Origin: Aegilops tauschii subsp. strangulata | Lineage: Eukaryota > Streptophyta > Magnoliopsida > Poales > Poaceae | DNA: 64,000 nucleotides | Assembly: GCF_002575655.3 (NCBI RefSeq) | Contig: NC_053037.3 | Location: 47,589,242-47,653,241 of the forward strand | Direction of reading: 5' to 3' | Part shown: positions 11,651 to 21,477 of the stretch, piece by piece | How positions within the stretch are numbered: position 1 is the stretch's first letter | How the letters are laid out: every line of letters starts with the position of its first letter | Notes under the pieces: model-generated | The model's input: the letters and a program-made list of their open reading frames with translations, nothing else | The model's database searches: none | Told to the model about the DNA's origin: nothing | Translations under genes and position numbers: made by a program

Positions 11651-12545
11651 TGTCGGATATCGGGTTCCGGCAAAACACTTAAGGTTCGAACTCTAGGGTG
11701 CGCACGAAGATTTCCTCCTACCGATTCACGCCCTCAGCCTCGCCGCGATCCCTACACTATATCGACGAAATCACAGCACAAGAGACACAAGGTTTATACT
11801 GGTTCGGGCCACCGTTGTGGTGTAATACCCTAATCCAGTGTGTGGTGTGGTGGATTGCCTCTTGGGTTGATGATGAACAGTACAGAGGAAGAACAGCCTC
11901 GCGAGGAGAGGTTTTCTTGTGGTGGTGGTGTGTTGGTGAGCTAGGTTCAAATCAGATCCGGTCTCCCTTGCTACTTTAGTGGCTATCTCTATTTATAGAG
12001 GCCCTGGTCCTCTTCCCAAATGTTGAGCGGGAAGGGATCCAACGACGGCCATTTTGAAAGGGGACAGCTAGTACAAGCTACCCTGACTAAAGGTGGTATT
12101 CGCCTGCCAAAGGTGCTGGTGATGACGCCATCTTGGGCTCCACGGCGACCTCCGTCCTGCCGCTCTGCTGGTCTTGGTCTCGTTGCACCGATATGGAAAC
12201 CTTTGCCTGATGCCTCGGTACTCTGCGCCTGCGCTCGCCCCCTTTGCACCAAAGAGGAAACGAGGACACTGCGCAGGCTGGCGCCCACCTGGTCTTGGTC
12301 GTCATGGCTTGCGTCACGGGCACCTCGCGAGGTACCCCTTGCCTTGATCTCTCCGCCTCCTCACGAGCCTGCCTGGCGAGGCCACTCCTGAGGAGGCCTT
12401 GTGTCGTCCGCCCCGCGAGGCTTGGCCCCTCGCGAGGGTCTTGAGTGTTGGTTGATGAAGACGGGCCGCACCGGGCCACCGATTGAGCCACGCAGCAGGC
12501 CGCAGGCAGGCAAGTCTGGGGACCCCCGTTCCGAGAACGCCGACA
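11651..12545 (-). mobile_element. Gypsy-A 5' LTR (895 bp)
   Basis: Starts TGTCGGATATCGGG and ends GAACGCCGACA. The termini form the short inverted repeat TGTCGG/CCGACA. A minus-strand TATA box (CTATAAATAG) lies at about 11990-11999. The next base (12546) starts Copia sequence, so Gypsy-A appears to have inserted into, or become joined to, the Copia element there. Confidence 0.85.
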
Positions 12546-12673
12546 GAGGGATGTCTATCTAAGTGGAGTTCTTAAGTAATATGATTAACTAAACTTTAAT
12601 TTATCATGAAATTAGTCCTCATAGTATTTTTCAAATAATGTTGTAGATCAATAGCTCGCGTTGTTGCTTCCCT

Positions 12674-15600
12674 GTGTTTTTATATGTGTTCCTGGAGAGA
12701 ACTACGTTGAAAGATGATAGTAGCAATGATGCGGACTGGGTCCATGATCTGAGGTTTATCCTCATTGCTGTACAGAAGAATTACGTCCTTGATGCACCTC
12801 TAGGTGACAGACCTATTGCAGGAGCAGATGCAGACGTTATGAACGTTTGGCTAGATCAATATGATGACTACCTGATAGTTAGTGCACCGTGCTTAACGGC
12901 TTAGAATCGGGACTTCAAAGACGTTTTGAACGTCATGGACCATATGAGATGTTCCAGGAGTTGAAGTTAATATTTCAAGCAAATACCCGAGTTGAGAGAT
13001 ATGAAGTCTCCAACAAGTTTTATAGCTAAAAGATGGAGGAGAATAGCTCAAGAAGTGAGCATGTGCTCAGATTGTCTGGGTACTACAATCACTTGAATCA
13101 AGTGGGAGTTAATCTTCCAGATAAAATAGTGATTGACAGAGTTCTCTAGTCACCATCACCAAGTTATTGGAACTTCGTGATGAACTATAGTATGCAAGGG
13201 ATGACGAAAACGATTCCCGAGCTCTTTGTGATGTTGAAATCGACGAAGGTAGAGTCAAGAAAGAGCATCAAGTGTTGATGATTGACAAGACCACTAGTTT
13301 CAAGAAAAGGGAAAAGGGAAAGAAAGGGAACTTCAAGTAGAATGAAAAGCAAGTTTTCACTCCCATGAAGAAGCCCAAAGTTGGACCAAAGCCCGAAACC
13401 GAGTGCTTCTACTGCAAAGGAAATGGTCAATGGAAGCGGAAATGCCCTGAATATTTGGTGGATAAGAAGGATGGCAAAGTGAACAAGGGTATATTTGATA
13501 TATAGGTTATTGATGTGTACCTTACTAGTGTTTATAGCAGCCCCTGGGTATTTGATACTTGTTCGGTTGCTAAGATTAGTAGCTCGAAGCAGGAGTTACA
13601 GAATAAACAGAGACTAGTTGAGGGTGAAGTGACGATGTGTGTTGGAAGTGGTTCCAAGATTGATATGATCATCATCGCAAACTCCCTATACTTTCGAGAT
13701 TAGTGTTGAACCTAAATAAATGTTATTTGGTGTTTGAGTTGAGCATAAATATGATTAGATCATGTTTATTGCGATATGATTATTCATCTAACACAGAGAA
13801 TAAATTGTTATTCTATTTACATGAATAAAACCATCTATGGTCATACACCCAATGTTGATGGTTTATTGAATCTTGATCGTAGTGATACACATATTCATAA
13901 TATTGATGCCAAAAGATGCAAAGTTGATAATGATAATGCAACATATTTGTGGCACTGCCGTTTGGGTCATATCGGTGTAAAGCGCATGAAGAAACTCCAT
14001 AATGATGGACTTTTGGAATCACTTGACTATGAATCATTTGATGCTTGTGAACCGTGCCTTATGGGCAAGACGACTAAAACTCTGTTCTACGGAACAATGG
14101 AATGAGCTAGTGACTTATTGGAAATAATACATACCGATGTATGCAGTCCAATGAGTGTTGATGCTCGTGGCGGGTATCGTTGTTTTTTGACCTTCACAGA
14201 TGATTTGAGCAGATATGGGTATATCTACTTAATGAAACACAAGTCTGAAACATTTGAAAAGTTCAAAGAATTTCAGAGTGAAGTGGAGAATCATCGTAAC
14301 AAGAAAATAAAGTTTCTATGATCTGATCGTAGAGGAGGATATTTGAGTTACGAGTCTGGCCTTCATTTAAAACAATGTGGAATAGTTTCACAACTCATGC
14401 CACATGGATCACCACAGCGTAATGGTGTGTCCGAACGTCGTAACCGCTCTTTATTGGATATGGTGCGATCTATGATGTCTCTTACCAGGTTACCATTATC
14501 ATTTTGGGGTTATGCATTAGAGACAGTTGCATTCACTTTAAATAGGGCACCATCAAAATCCGTTGAGACGACGCCGTATGAACTGCGGTTTGGCAAGAAA
14601 CCAAAGTTGTCGTTTCTTAAAGTTTGGGGCTGCGATGCTTATGTGAACAAGCTTCAACCTGATAAGCTCAAACCCAAATCGGAGAAATGCGTCTTCATAG
14701 GATACCCAAAGGAAACTATTGGGTACACCTTCTATCACAGATCCATAGACAAGATCGTTGCTAAGAATGGATCCTTTCTAGAGAAGGAGTTTCTCTCGAA
14801 AGAAGTGAGTGGGAGGAAAATAGAACTTGATGAGGTAATTGTACCTTCTCACTTATTGGAAAGTAGTTCATCACATAAATCAGTTCCAGTGATTCCTGCA
14901 CCAATTAGTGAGGAAGTTAGTGATGATGATCATGAAACTTCACATCAAGTTACTACCGAACCTCGTAGGTCTTCCAGAATAAGATCCGCACCAGAGTAGT
15001 ACGGTAATCCTATTCTGGAAGTCATGTTACGAGACCATGATGAACCTATGAACTATGAGGAAGCAATGATGAGCCCAGATTCCGCGAAATGTCTTGAGGC
15101 CATGAAATCTAAGATGGGATCCATGTATGAGGACAAAGTGTGGACTTTGGTGGACATGTCGATGATCGGCAAGCCATTAAGAATAAATGGATCTTCAAGA
15201 GGAAGACGGACACTGATAGTAGTGTTACTATCTACAAAGCTCGACTTGTCGCAAAAAGGTTTTCGATAAGTTCAAGGTGTTGACTACAATGAGATTTTCT
15301 CAACTGTAGCGATGCCTAAATCCGCCCGAATCATGTTAGCAGTTGCCATATTTTATGGAATCTGGCAAATGGATGTCAAAACTACATTCCTTAAATAGAT
15401 ATTTCTTAAAGAAGAGTTGTATATGATGCAACCAGAAGGTTTTGTCAATCCTAAAGGTACTAACAAGGTGTGCAAGCTCTAGCGATCCATCTATGGACTG
15501 GTGCAAGCATCTCAGAGTTGGAATATACGCTTTGATGAGTTGATCAAAGCATATAGTTTTAGACAGAGTTGCGGTGAAGCCTGTATTTACAAGAAAGTGA

Positions 15601-16260
15601 GTGGGAGCTCTGTAGCATTTCTAATATTATATGTGGATGACATATTATTGATTGGAAATGATATAGAATTTCTGGATAGCATAAACGGATACTTGAATAA
15701 GAGTTTTTCAACGAAAGACCTCGGTGAAGCTGCTTACATATTGGGCATCAAGATCTATAGATAGATCAAGACGCTTGATAAGATTTTTCAATGAGTAAAT
15801 ACCTTGACAAGTTTTTGAAAGAGTTCAAAATGGATCAGTCAAAGAAGAAGTTCTTGTCTGTATTACAAGGTGTAAAGTTGAGTAAGACTCAAAGCCCGAC
15901 CACGGCAGAAGATAGAAAGAGAATGAAAGTCATTCCCTATGCCACAGTCATAGGTTCTTTAAAGTATGATGTGCTATGTACCAGACCTATTGTGTACCTT
16001 GCCGTGAGTTTGGCAAGGGGGTACAATAGTGATGTAAGAGTAGATCACTGGATAATGGTGAAAATTATCCTTAGTAAGGACTAAGGGAATGTTTCTCGGT
16101 GATGGGGGTGATAAAGAGTTCATTGTAAAAAATGTTACGTCGATGCAAGCTTTTACACCAATCCAGATGACTCTAAGTCTCAATCTGGATACATATTGAA
16201 AGTGGGAGCAATTAGCTAGAGTAGCTCCATACAGAGCATTGGAGACATAGAATATTTGCA
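12674..16260 (+). pseudogene. Copia gag-pol polyprotein, degenerate
   Basis: Recognisable blocks in Copia order: gag (NYVLDAPLGDRP near 12790); a zinc knuckle near 13403 reading CFYCKGNGQWKRKC, where the usual His is Gln; and protease near 13545 reading WVFDTCSVA, with the catalytic DTG changed to DTC. Then a GAG-pre-integrase domain (WHCRLGHIGVKRMKKL, about 13950), the integrase core (IHTDVCSPM to QRNGVSERRNRSLLDMV, 14120-14470) and the integrase C-terminal region to about 14996. RT carries LYVDDILLIGND near 15628, and RNase H fragments follow to about 16260. There are at least ten stops and several frameshifts, so no functional product is possible. Confidence 0.9.
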
Positions 16261-16329
16261 AAATACATACGGCTCTGAATGTGATAGACCTGTTGACTAA
16301 ACTTCTCTCATAAGCAAAACATGATCACA

Positions 16330-16505
16330 CCTTAGTAATCTTTGGGTGTTAATCACATAGCAATGTGAACTAGATTATTGAATCTAGTAAACCCTTTGGT
16401 TGTTGGTCACATGGCGATGTGAACTATGGGTGTTAATCACATACAGATGTGAACTATTGATGTTAAATCACATGGCGATGTGGACTAGATTATTGACTCT
16501 AGTGC
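16330..16505. repeat. Degenerate tandem repeat upstream of the Copia polypurine tract
   Basis: Four imperfect copies of a 30-55-bp unit with the core TAATCACAT(A/G)G(C/A)(A/G)ATGTGAACTA. Each core contains an inverted CACAT...ATGTG pair, so the RNA could form a row of hairpins. The tract GTGCAAGTGGGAGAC just before the LTR (16502-16516) is the likely polypurine tract. Confidence 0.75.
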
Positions 16506-16516
16506 AAGTGGGAGAC

Positions 16517-18263
16517 TGAAGGAAATATTCCCTAGAGGCAATAATAAAGTTATTATTTATTTCCTTATTTCATGATAAATTTTTATTATTCATACTAGAA
16601 TTGTATTAACCGGAAACTTAGTACATGTGTGAATACATAGACAAAACATAGTGTCCCTAGTATGCCTCTACTTGACTAGCTCGTTAATCAAAGATGGTTA
16701 TGCTTCCTAACCATAGACATGTGTTGTAATTTGATGAACGGGATCACATCATTAGGAGAAAGATGTGATGGACATGACCCATCCGTTAGCTTAGCATAAT
16801 GATCGTGTCAGTTTCATTGCTACTGCTTTCTTCATGACTTATACAAGTTCCTCAGACTATGAGATTATGCAACTCCCGAATACCGAAGGAACACCTTGTG
16901 TGCTATCAAACGTCACAACATAACTGGGTGATTATAAAGATGCTCTACAGGTGTCTCCGAAGGTGTTTGTTGGGTTGGCATAGATCGAGATTAGGATTTG
17001 TCACTCCGTGTTTTGGAGAGGTATCTCTGGGCCCTCTCAGTAATACTCATCACTATAAGCCTTGCAAGCATTGTGACTAATGAGTTAGTTGCGGGATGAA
17101 GTATTACAGAACGAGTAAAGAGACTTGCCGGTAATGAGATTGAACTAGGTATTAAGATACCGAAGATCGAATCTCGGGCAAGTAACATACTGATGACAAA
17201 GGGAACAACGTATGTTGTTATGCCGTTTGACCGATAAAGATCATCGAAGAATATGTAGGAACCAATATGAGCATCCAGGTTCCGCTATTGGTTATTGACC
17301 GGAGATGTGTCTCGGTCATGTCTACACAGTTCTCGAACCCGTAGGGTCCGCACGCTTAACGTTCAATGACAATATGTATTACGAGTTATGTGTTTTTGAT
17401 GACCGAAGTTTGTTCGGAGTCCCGGATGAGATCACGGACGTGACGAGGAGTCTCGAAATGGTCGAGAAATAAAGATTGATATAACGGAAGGTTATATTCA
17501 GACACCGGAAGGGTTCGGAAGTGTATAGGATATTTTTTGGAGTACCGGGAGGTTACTGGAACTCCCCGGGGAGTCTATGGGCCTTAATGGGCCATAGTGG
17601 AGATAGGAGGCAGCGGGCAAGTGGTGGGGCACGCCCCCCTAGGTCCAAACCGAATTGGTTTAGGGTTTGGGGGCCGGCCCCCCTTTCCTTCTTCTCCCCT
17701 CCTCCTTCCTCCTTCTCCTAATAAGAATAGGAAAGGGGGGGGGGGAGCCAAACCTACTTGGAGTAGGACTCCCCCCCTTGGGCGCGCCTCCTCTTGGCCG
17801 GACTCCTCTTCCCTCCCTCCTTTATATACGTGGGGAAGGGGGCACCCAAAGACACAACAGACACACAAGTTGACATTGTTTAGCCGTGTGCGGTGCCCCC
17901 TCCACAGTTACACACCTCGGTCATATCATCGTAGTACTTAGGCGAAGCCCTGTGCCGGTAACTTCATCATCACCGTCACCACGCCGTCGTGCTGACGAAA
18001 CTCTCTCTCGGCCTCAACTGGATCAAGAGTACGAGGGACTTCCCCGAGCTGAACGTGTGCTGATCGCGGAGGTGCCGTATGTTCGGTGCTAAGATCGGTC
18101 GGATCGTGAAGACGTACGACTACATCAACCGCGTTGTCATAACGCTTCCGCTTTCGGTCTACGAGGGTATGTGGACACACTCTCCCCTCTCGTTGCTATG
18201 CATCACATAGATAGATCTTGCGTGATCGTAGGAATTTTTTTGAAATTACCACGTTCCCCAACA
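16517..18263 (+). mobile_element. Copia 3' LTR (1747 bp)
   Basis: Starts TGAAGGAAATATTCCC and ends CGTTCCCCAACA, with the length and ends of the BARE/Angela family. A TATA-like TTTATATACG lies at 17821-17830. A short G-run occurs near 17727. The flank GTTAC follows at 18264, where LINE sequence begins. Confidence 0.9.
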
Positions 18264-18624
18264 GTTACAAGGTTGAAATCTTCATTTTTTTCTTTTTGTT
18301 TCCATAAAGAAATCAGAGACAGAAATGAAACAGGCATAGGGATACAAATCCCCTCAGAATTCATAGACCATATCTGTACAGCCACCACACATTAAAAAAG
18401 ATGTTTGATAGATTCATTTTCCCCACAAAACACACATGTAGGATCTTCCACATGTCTTCTCTTAGCTAAATTATTCAAAGTGAGGCATTGTCATAATAAG
18501 CCAGCCAGAGAAAAACATGGATATTGGGTGCAACTTTAATTTTTCCAAATAGCATCTCGAATATCAGAAGATATCCCCCCCCAAAGTTAATCATTTTACA
18601 AAAGGATTTTACAGTATAGATCCC
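18264..18624 (-). pseudogene. LINE ORF2 C-terminal fragment (zf-RVT region)
   Basis: On the minus strand, degenerate frames read IRDAIWK, then a tryptophan/leucine-rich segment, then KRRHVEDPTCVFCGENESIKHLF, here quoted only in part. That is the zinc-binding zf-RVT region after the reverse transcriptase of plant LINEs (Cys-x2-Cys ... His). The frame joins the LINE piece at 39142-39700 if the LARD between them is taken out, so both are halves of one LINE. Confidence 0.75.
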
Positions 18625-19718
18625 TGCTACCTCTTGAGATTGCGTTGGTTTTTCCCTTGAAGATGAAAGGGTGATTCAGCAAAGTAGAGTAAGTATTTCC
18701 CTCAGTTTGAGAACCAAGGTATCAATCTAGTAGGAGACAACGCACAAGTCACCGAATACCTGCACGAAAAATCAAACAAACTTGCACCCAACACGATAAA
18801 GGGGTTGTCAATCCATTCACGGTTACTTGCAAAAGTGAGATCTGATAGAGATAGACAAACGGTAAAGTAAATATTTTTGGTGTTTTTGGTTTATAGATCG
18901 GAAAGTAAAAGATTGCAAAATAGTAGATCGAAAACTAGTATGATGGAAAACAAAACTTATATGATGGAAAAGAGACCCGGGGGCAGTAGGTTTCACTAGT
19001 GGCTTCTCTCAAGATAGCAAATAATACGGTGGGTGAACAAATTACTTCCGACCAATTGATAGAAGAGCGCATAATTATTGACGATATCTAAGGCAATTAT
19101 CATGAACATAGGCATCACATCCGTGTCAAGTAGACCGAAATGATTCTGCATCTACTACTATTACTCCACACATCGACCGCTCTCCAGCATGCATCTAGAG
19201 TATTAAGTTCATAAAGAATGGAGTAACGCATTAAGTAAGATGACATGATGTAGAGGAATTAACTCAAGCAATATGATGAAAACCCCATCTTTTTATCCTT
19301 GATGGCAACAATACAATATGTGCCTTGCTGCCCCTACTGTCACTTGGAAAGGACACCACAAGATTGAACCCAAAGCTAAGCACTTCTCCCATTGCAAGAA
19401 AAACCAATCTAGTAGGCCAAACTAAACCGATAATTCAAAGAGACTTGCAAAGATATCAAATCATGCATATAAAATTTCAGAGAAGAGTCAAATAATATTC
19501 ATAGATAATCTCATCATAAATCCACAATTCATTAGATCTCGGAGAACACACCGCAAAAGAGTATTACATCGAATAGATCTCCAAGAACATCGAGGAGAAC
19601 ATGGTATTGAGAATTAAAGAGAGAGAATAAGCCATCTAGCTACTAGCTATGGACCCGTAGGTCTGTGGTGAAGTACTCACGCTTCATCGGAAGGGCAATA
19701 GTGTTAATGTAGAAGGCC
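18625..19718 (-). mobile_element. LARD 3' LTR, first part
   Basis: Matches 37544 onward in the intact right LTR up to the Gypsy-B insertion point, where the right LTR reads GTAGAAGCCCTCCTTGATAG. By hand count about 18 mismatches occur in the first 235 bp, so the LARD is much older than Gypsy-B. Confidence 0.85.
19714..19718. repeat. Target site duplication of Gypsy-B, left copy (AGGCC)
   Basis: AGGCC immediately precedes the LTR start and is repeated exactly at 33130-33134 after the other LTR. Five bases is the standard length for Gypsy integration. Confidence 0.9.
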
Positions 19719-20897
19719 TGTCGGGTGGTTGGTGCGACATATGCCAAGGGATGGCTTATCATTGTGGGAGCCAATAAAACGTCGCCGGTGCCTGGAAACG
19801 GGATGAGGCGAAGACATGCACGCCGGCAGATCTTACCCAGGTTCGGGGCTCTCCGAGGAGATAACACCCCTAGTCCTGCTCTGCGGGGTCTCCGCATGAT
19901 CACTAGATCGATGAAAGGTAGCTACAATCGCTCCTAGAGCTGTCGAGATCAAGGGAGAAGAAGAACAAGGCTAGCTCTTGCTTCTCTCTATCTATGGTGT
20001 GTGTGTGTGTGCTATGCTTAGAAGCGAACTATGCTCAGAGGCCAACCCTTTGCATGGGTGCTCCGGGGGGTTTATATAGGCCTACCCCCCGGGGGTACAA
20101 TGGTAATCCGATTGGGAGCTGGTCCCAGCCGTCAGTGTCTGCGCTTGCCGGCTTCTCCGCCGGCAATTGGGTCCCGCCGGCTGCCGGCTCCTTGGTCGAC
20201 AGGCCGGCCCCACCGCCTAGGGCCTTGTCGGCGGCTGCTTACTGTAGCCTCGCCTCTGATGACGAGGGCTTTGTCGAGGTAAGCGTGGCTACAGTGGGCC
20301 GCCTCGGGGGCTCTCACTGTAGCCTTACCTCGTCTTGTCTCCTTAATGGGGCTCCTGCTTCGAGGAAGGGAGTAGCTGGCTTCTGGGGGCCGGCTGTGCC
20401 CTTAGCTGACTGGGAGAGGCCGGGCCGTCTTCGCGCCTCTCTCTGGCTGAAGGGGCCCGTCGCCCTTGGGCCGTACAGGAGTCGGTCGTGGATGACGTCG
20501 AGGCTGGCATGGCTACAGTGCTGAGCCGCACGGGAGACGGCCGCCCCGTATGGCCTCCTGTAGCCATGCCCACCTCGGGCTTCGGGGGTAGTGGGCCGCA
20601 CTGTGGCCACACCCCGTCTTGTCGCTGTTATGTGGGAGTGGCTTGGAGTGGTTGTGGTCTCGGCCGGCTCTTTGGAGTCGGCGTCCTTCTTGGCCGGCTT
20701 CTTGGAGTCGGCCACCCTGTAATCGTCCTGGGGAGGGGTTGCTGAGGCAGGGTCGCCTTCCGGGAGTCGGCTTCAGAGGTAGCCGGCCAGGGAAGGCGGC
20801 CCGAATGCCTGGAGTGCTTGAAGGCCCAAAGGCCTGATAATTTTTCTGAAGAACCAGGGGTAGTCGGTTGGGCTACCCGTGGCCATTTACTCCGACA
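19719..20897 (-). mobile_element. Gypsy-B 3' LTR (1179 bp)
   Basis: Plus-strand ends are TGTCGGGTGGTTGG and TTTACTCCGACA, and the length equals the 5' LTR. It contains five copies of the motif CTGTAGCC or its complement GGCTACAG, in both orientations (about 20242, 20287, 20316, 20511 and 20559). A minus-strand TATA box lies at 20072-20078. Confidence 0.95.
20072..20078 (-). promoter_or_regulatory. LTR TATA box (3' LTR copy)
   Basis: The minus strand reads CCTATATAAACCCC, flanked by GGGG/CCCC palindromic blocks. The same site occurs in the 5' LTR at 32303-32310, where it would drive the genomic transcript leftwards. Confidence 0.6.
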
Positions 20898-20912
20898 GTA
20901 GTCCCCGAAGCT
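20898..20912 (-). other. Polypurine tract region of Gypsy-B
   Basis: On the minus strand GCTTCGGGGACTAC lies directly before the 3' LTR start TGTCGG, which is the plus-strand priming position. Its core CTCGGGGACTAC also occurs, in the same orientation, inside two introns of the antisense gene (23839-23850 and 24096-24107). Confidence 0.6.
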
Positions 20913-21477
20913 GATTGGGCTTCGAGGTGGAGTAGGGGTTGAGAAGCTCGATCAGCTTCCTATCTTGACAAGCCGGCAGTTAGGAGCCGGCCTTGGTCAG
21001 GCGTGCCGCCTGAGTCAAAATCTTCTGGAGTCGGAGGGCGGGAGCCCGCTGGCGCGCGCACCGGGCCGCAGGCCGGCCGCTGGCCGTCTGCGAACCACAT
21101 GGCCGGAAGGCCTGCCAACCCACGCGCGTGACGGGACGTCGCCGCAGGGAGGGGGCCCGCCACGTCCGTGCCCCGGCCCAGGCGCGAATCCTTTGTATCC
21201 CGAAACCGCCCGCACGTTCCGTGCGGCAGTTTCGGCTCGCATTTATGCGCAATAATCGCGAGACGTGGGGGGAGTGGGCATAGTTAATCCCACGTCCCCC
21301 CCATGTCCGGCCTCTTCGGCCTCGTGAGGCTATAAGTAGGGGGAGGTGGAGGGCGGCAGGCCCTCGCACGCTCCTCCTACTTCCACCGTCTTCTTCCTCT
21401 TGCCAGTTCTTGTGACAGCGCCTCGCCGCCGCGCTCTTCCACCGCAGGCTCCTCCGCCGTCGTGCTAGCTTTCGCCA
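20913..21477 (+). promoter_or_regulatory. Upstream region and TATA-like box of the antisense gene
   Basis: GC-rich sequence between the polypurine tract and the antisense ATG. GGCTATAAGTAGGG at 21328-21341 is a plausible TATA box about 140 bp before the ATG at 21478, with a C/T-rich leader (CTCCTCCTACTTCCACCGTC) after it. This suggests a promoter independent of the LTR. No transcript evidence is available from sequence. Confidence 0.5.

Larger units (their letters stand above)
6024..12545 (-). mobile_element. Gypsy-A, pol-less LTR retrotransposon, left LTR truncated
   Basis: The complete LTR at 11651-12545 is the 5' LTR of a minus-oriented element, because a primer-binding site lies directly at its inner edge. 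The left (3') LTR survives only as 109 bp at 6024-6132. The interior holds a gag N-terminal remnant on the minus strand and a long antisense gene on the plus strand. I see no protease, reverse transcriptase, RNase H or integrase, so the element is non-autonomous. No target duplication can be tested because the left LTR is cut. Confidence 0.8.
12546..18263 (+). mobile_element. 5'-truncated Copia element, BARE-1/WIS/Angela type
   Basis: Plus-oriented Copia order (gag, protease, integrase, RT, RNase H) ends in a 1747-bp LTR whose first bases (GGAAATATTCCCTAGAGGCA) and last bases (ACGTTCCCCAACA) match the BARE/WIS/Angela group. The 5' LTR and primer-binding site are missing; the sequence starts abruptly beside the Gypsy-A LTR. 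The coding part is heavily mutated, so this is an old dead copy. Confidence 0.9.
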
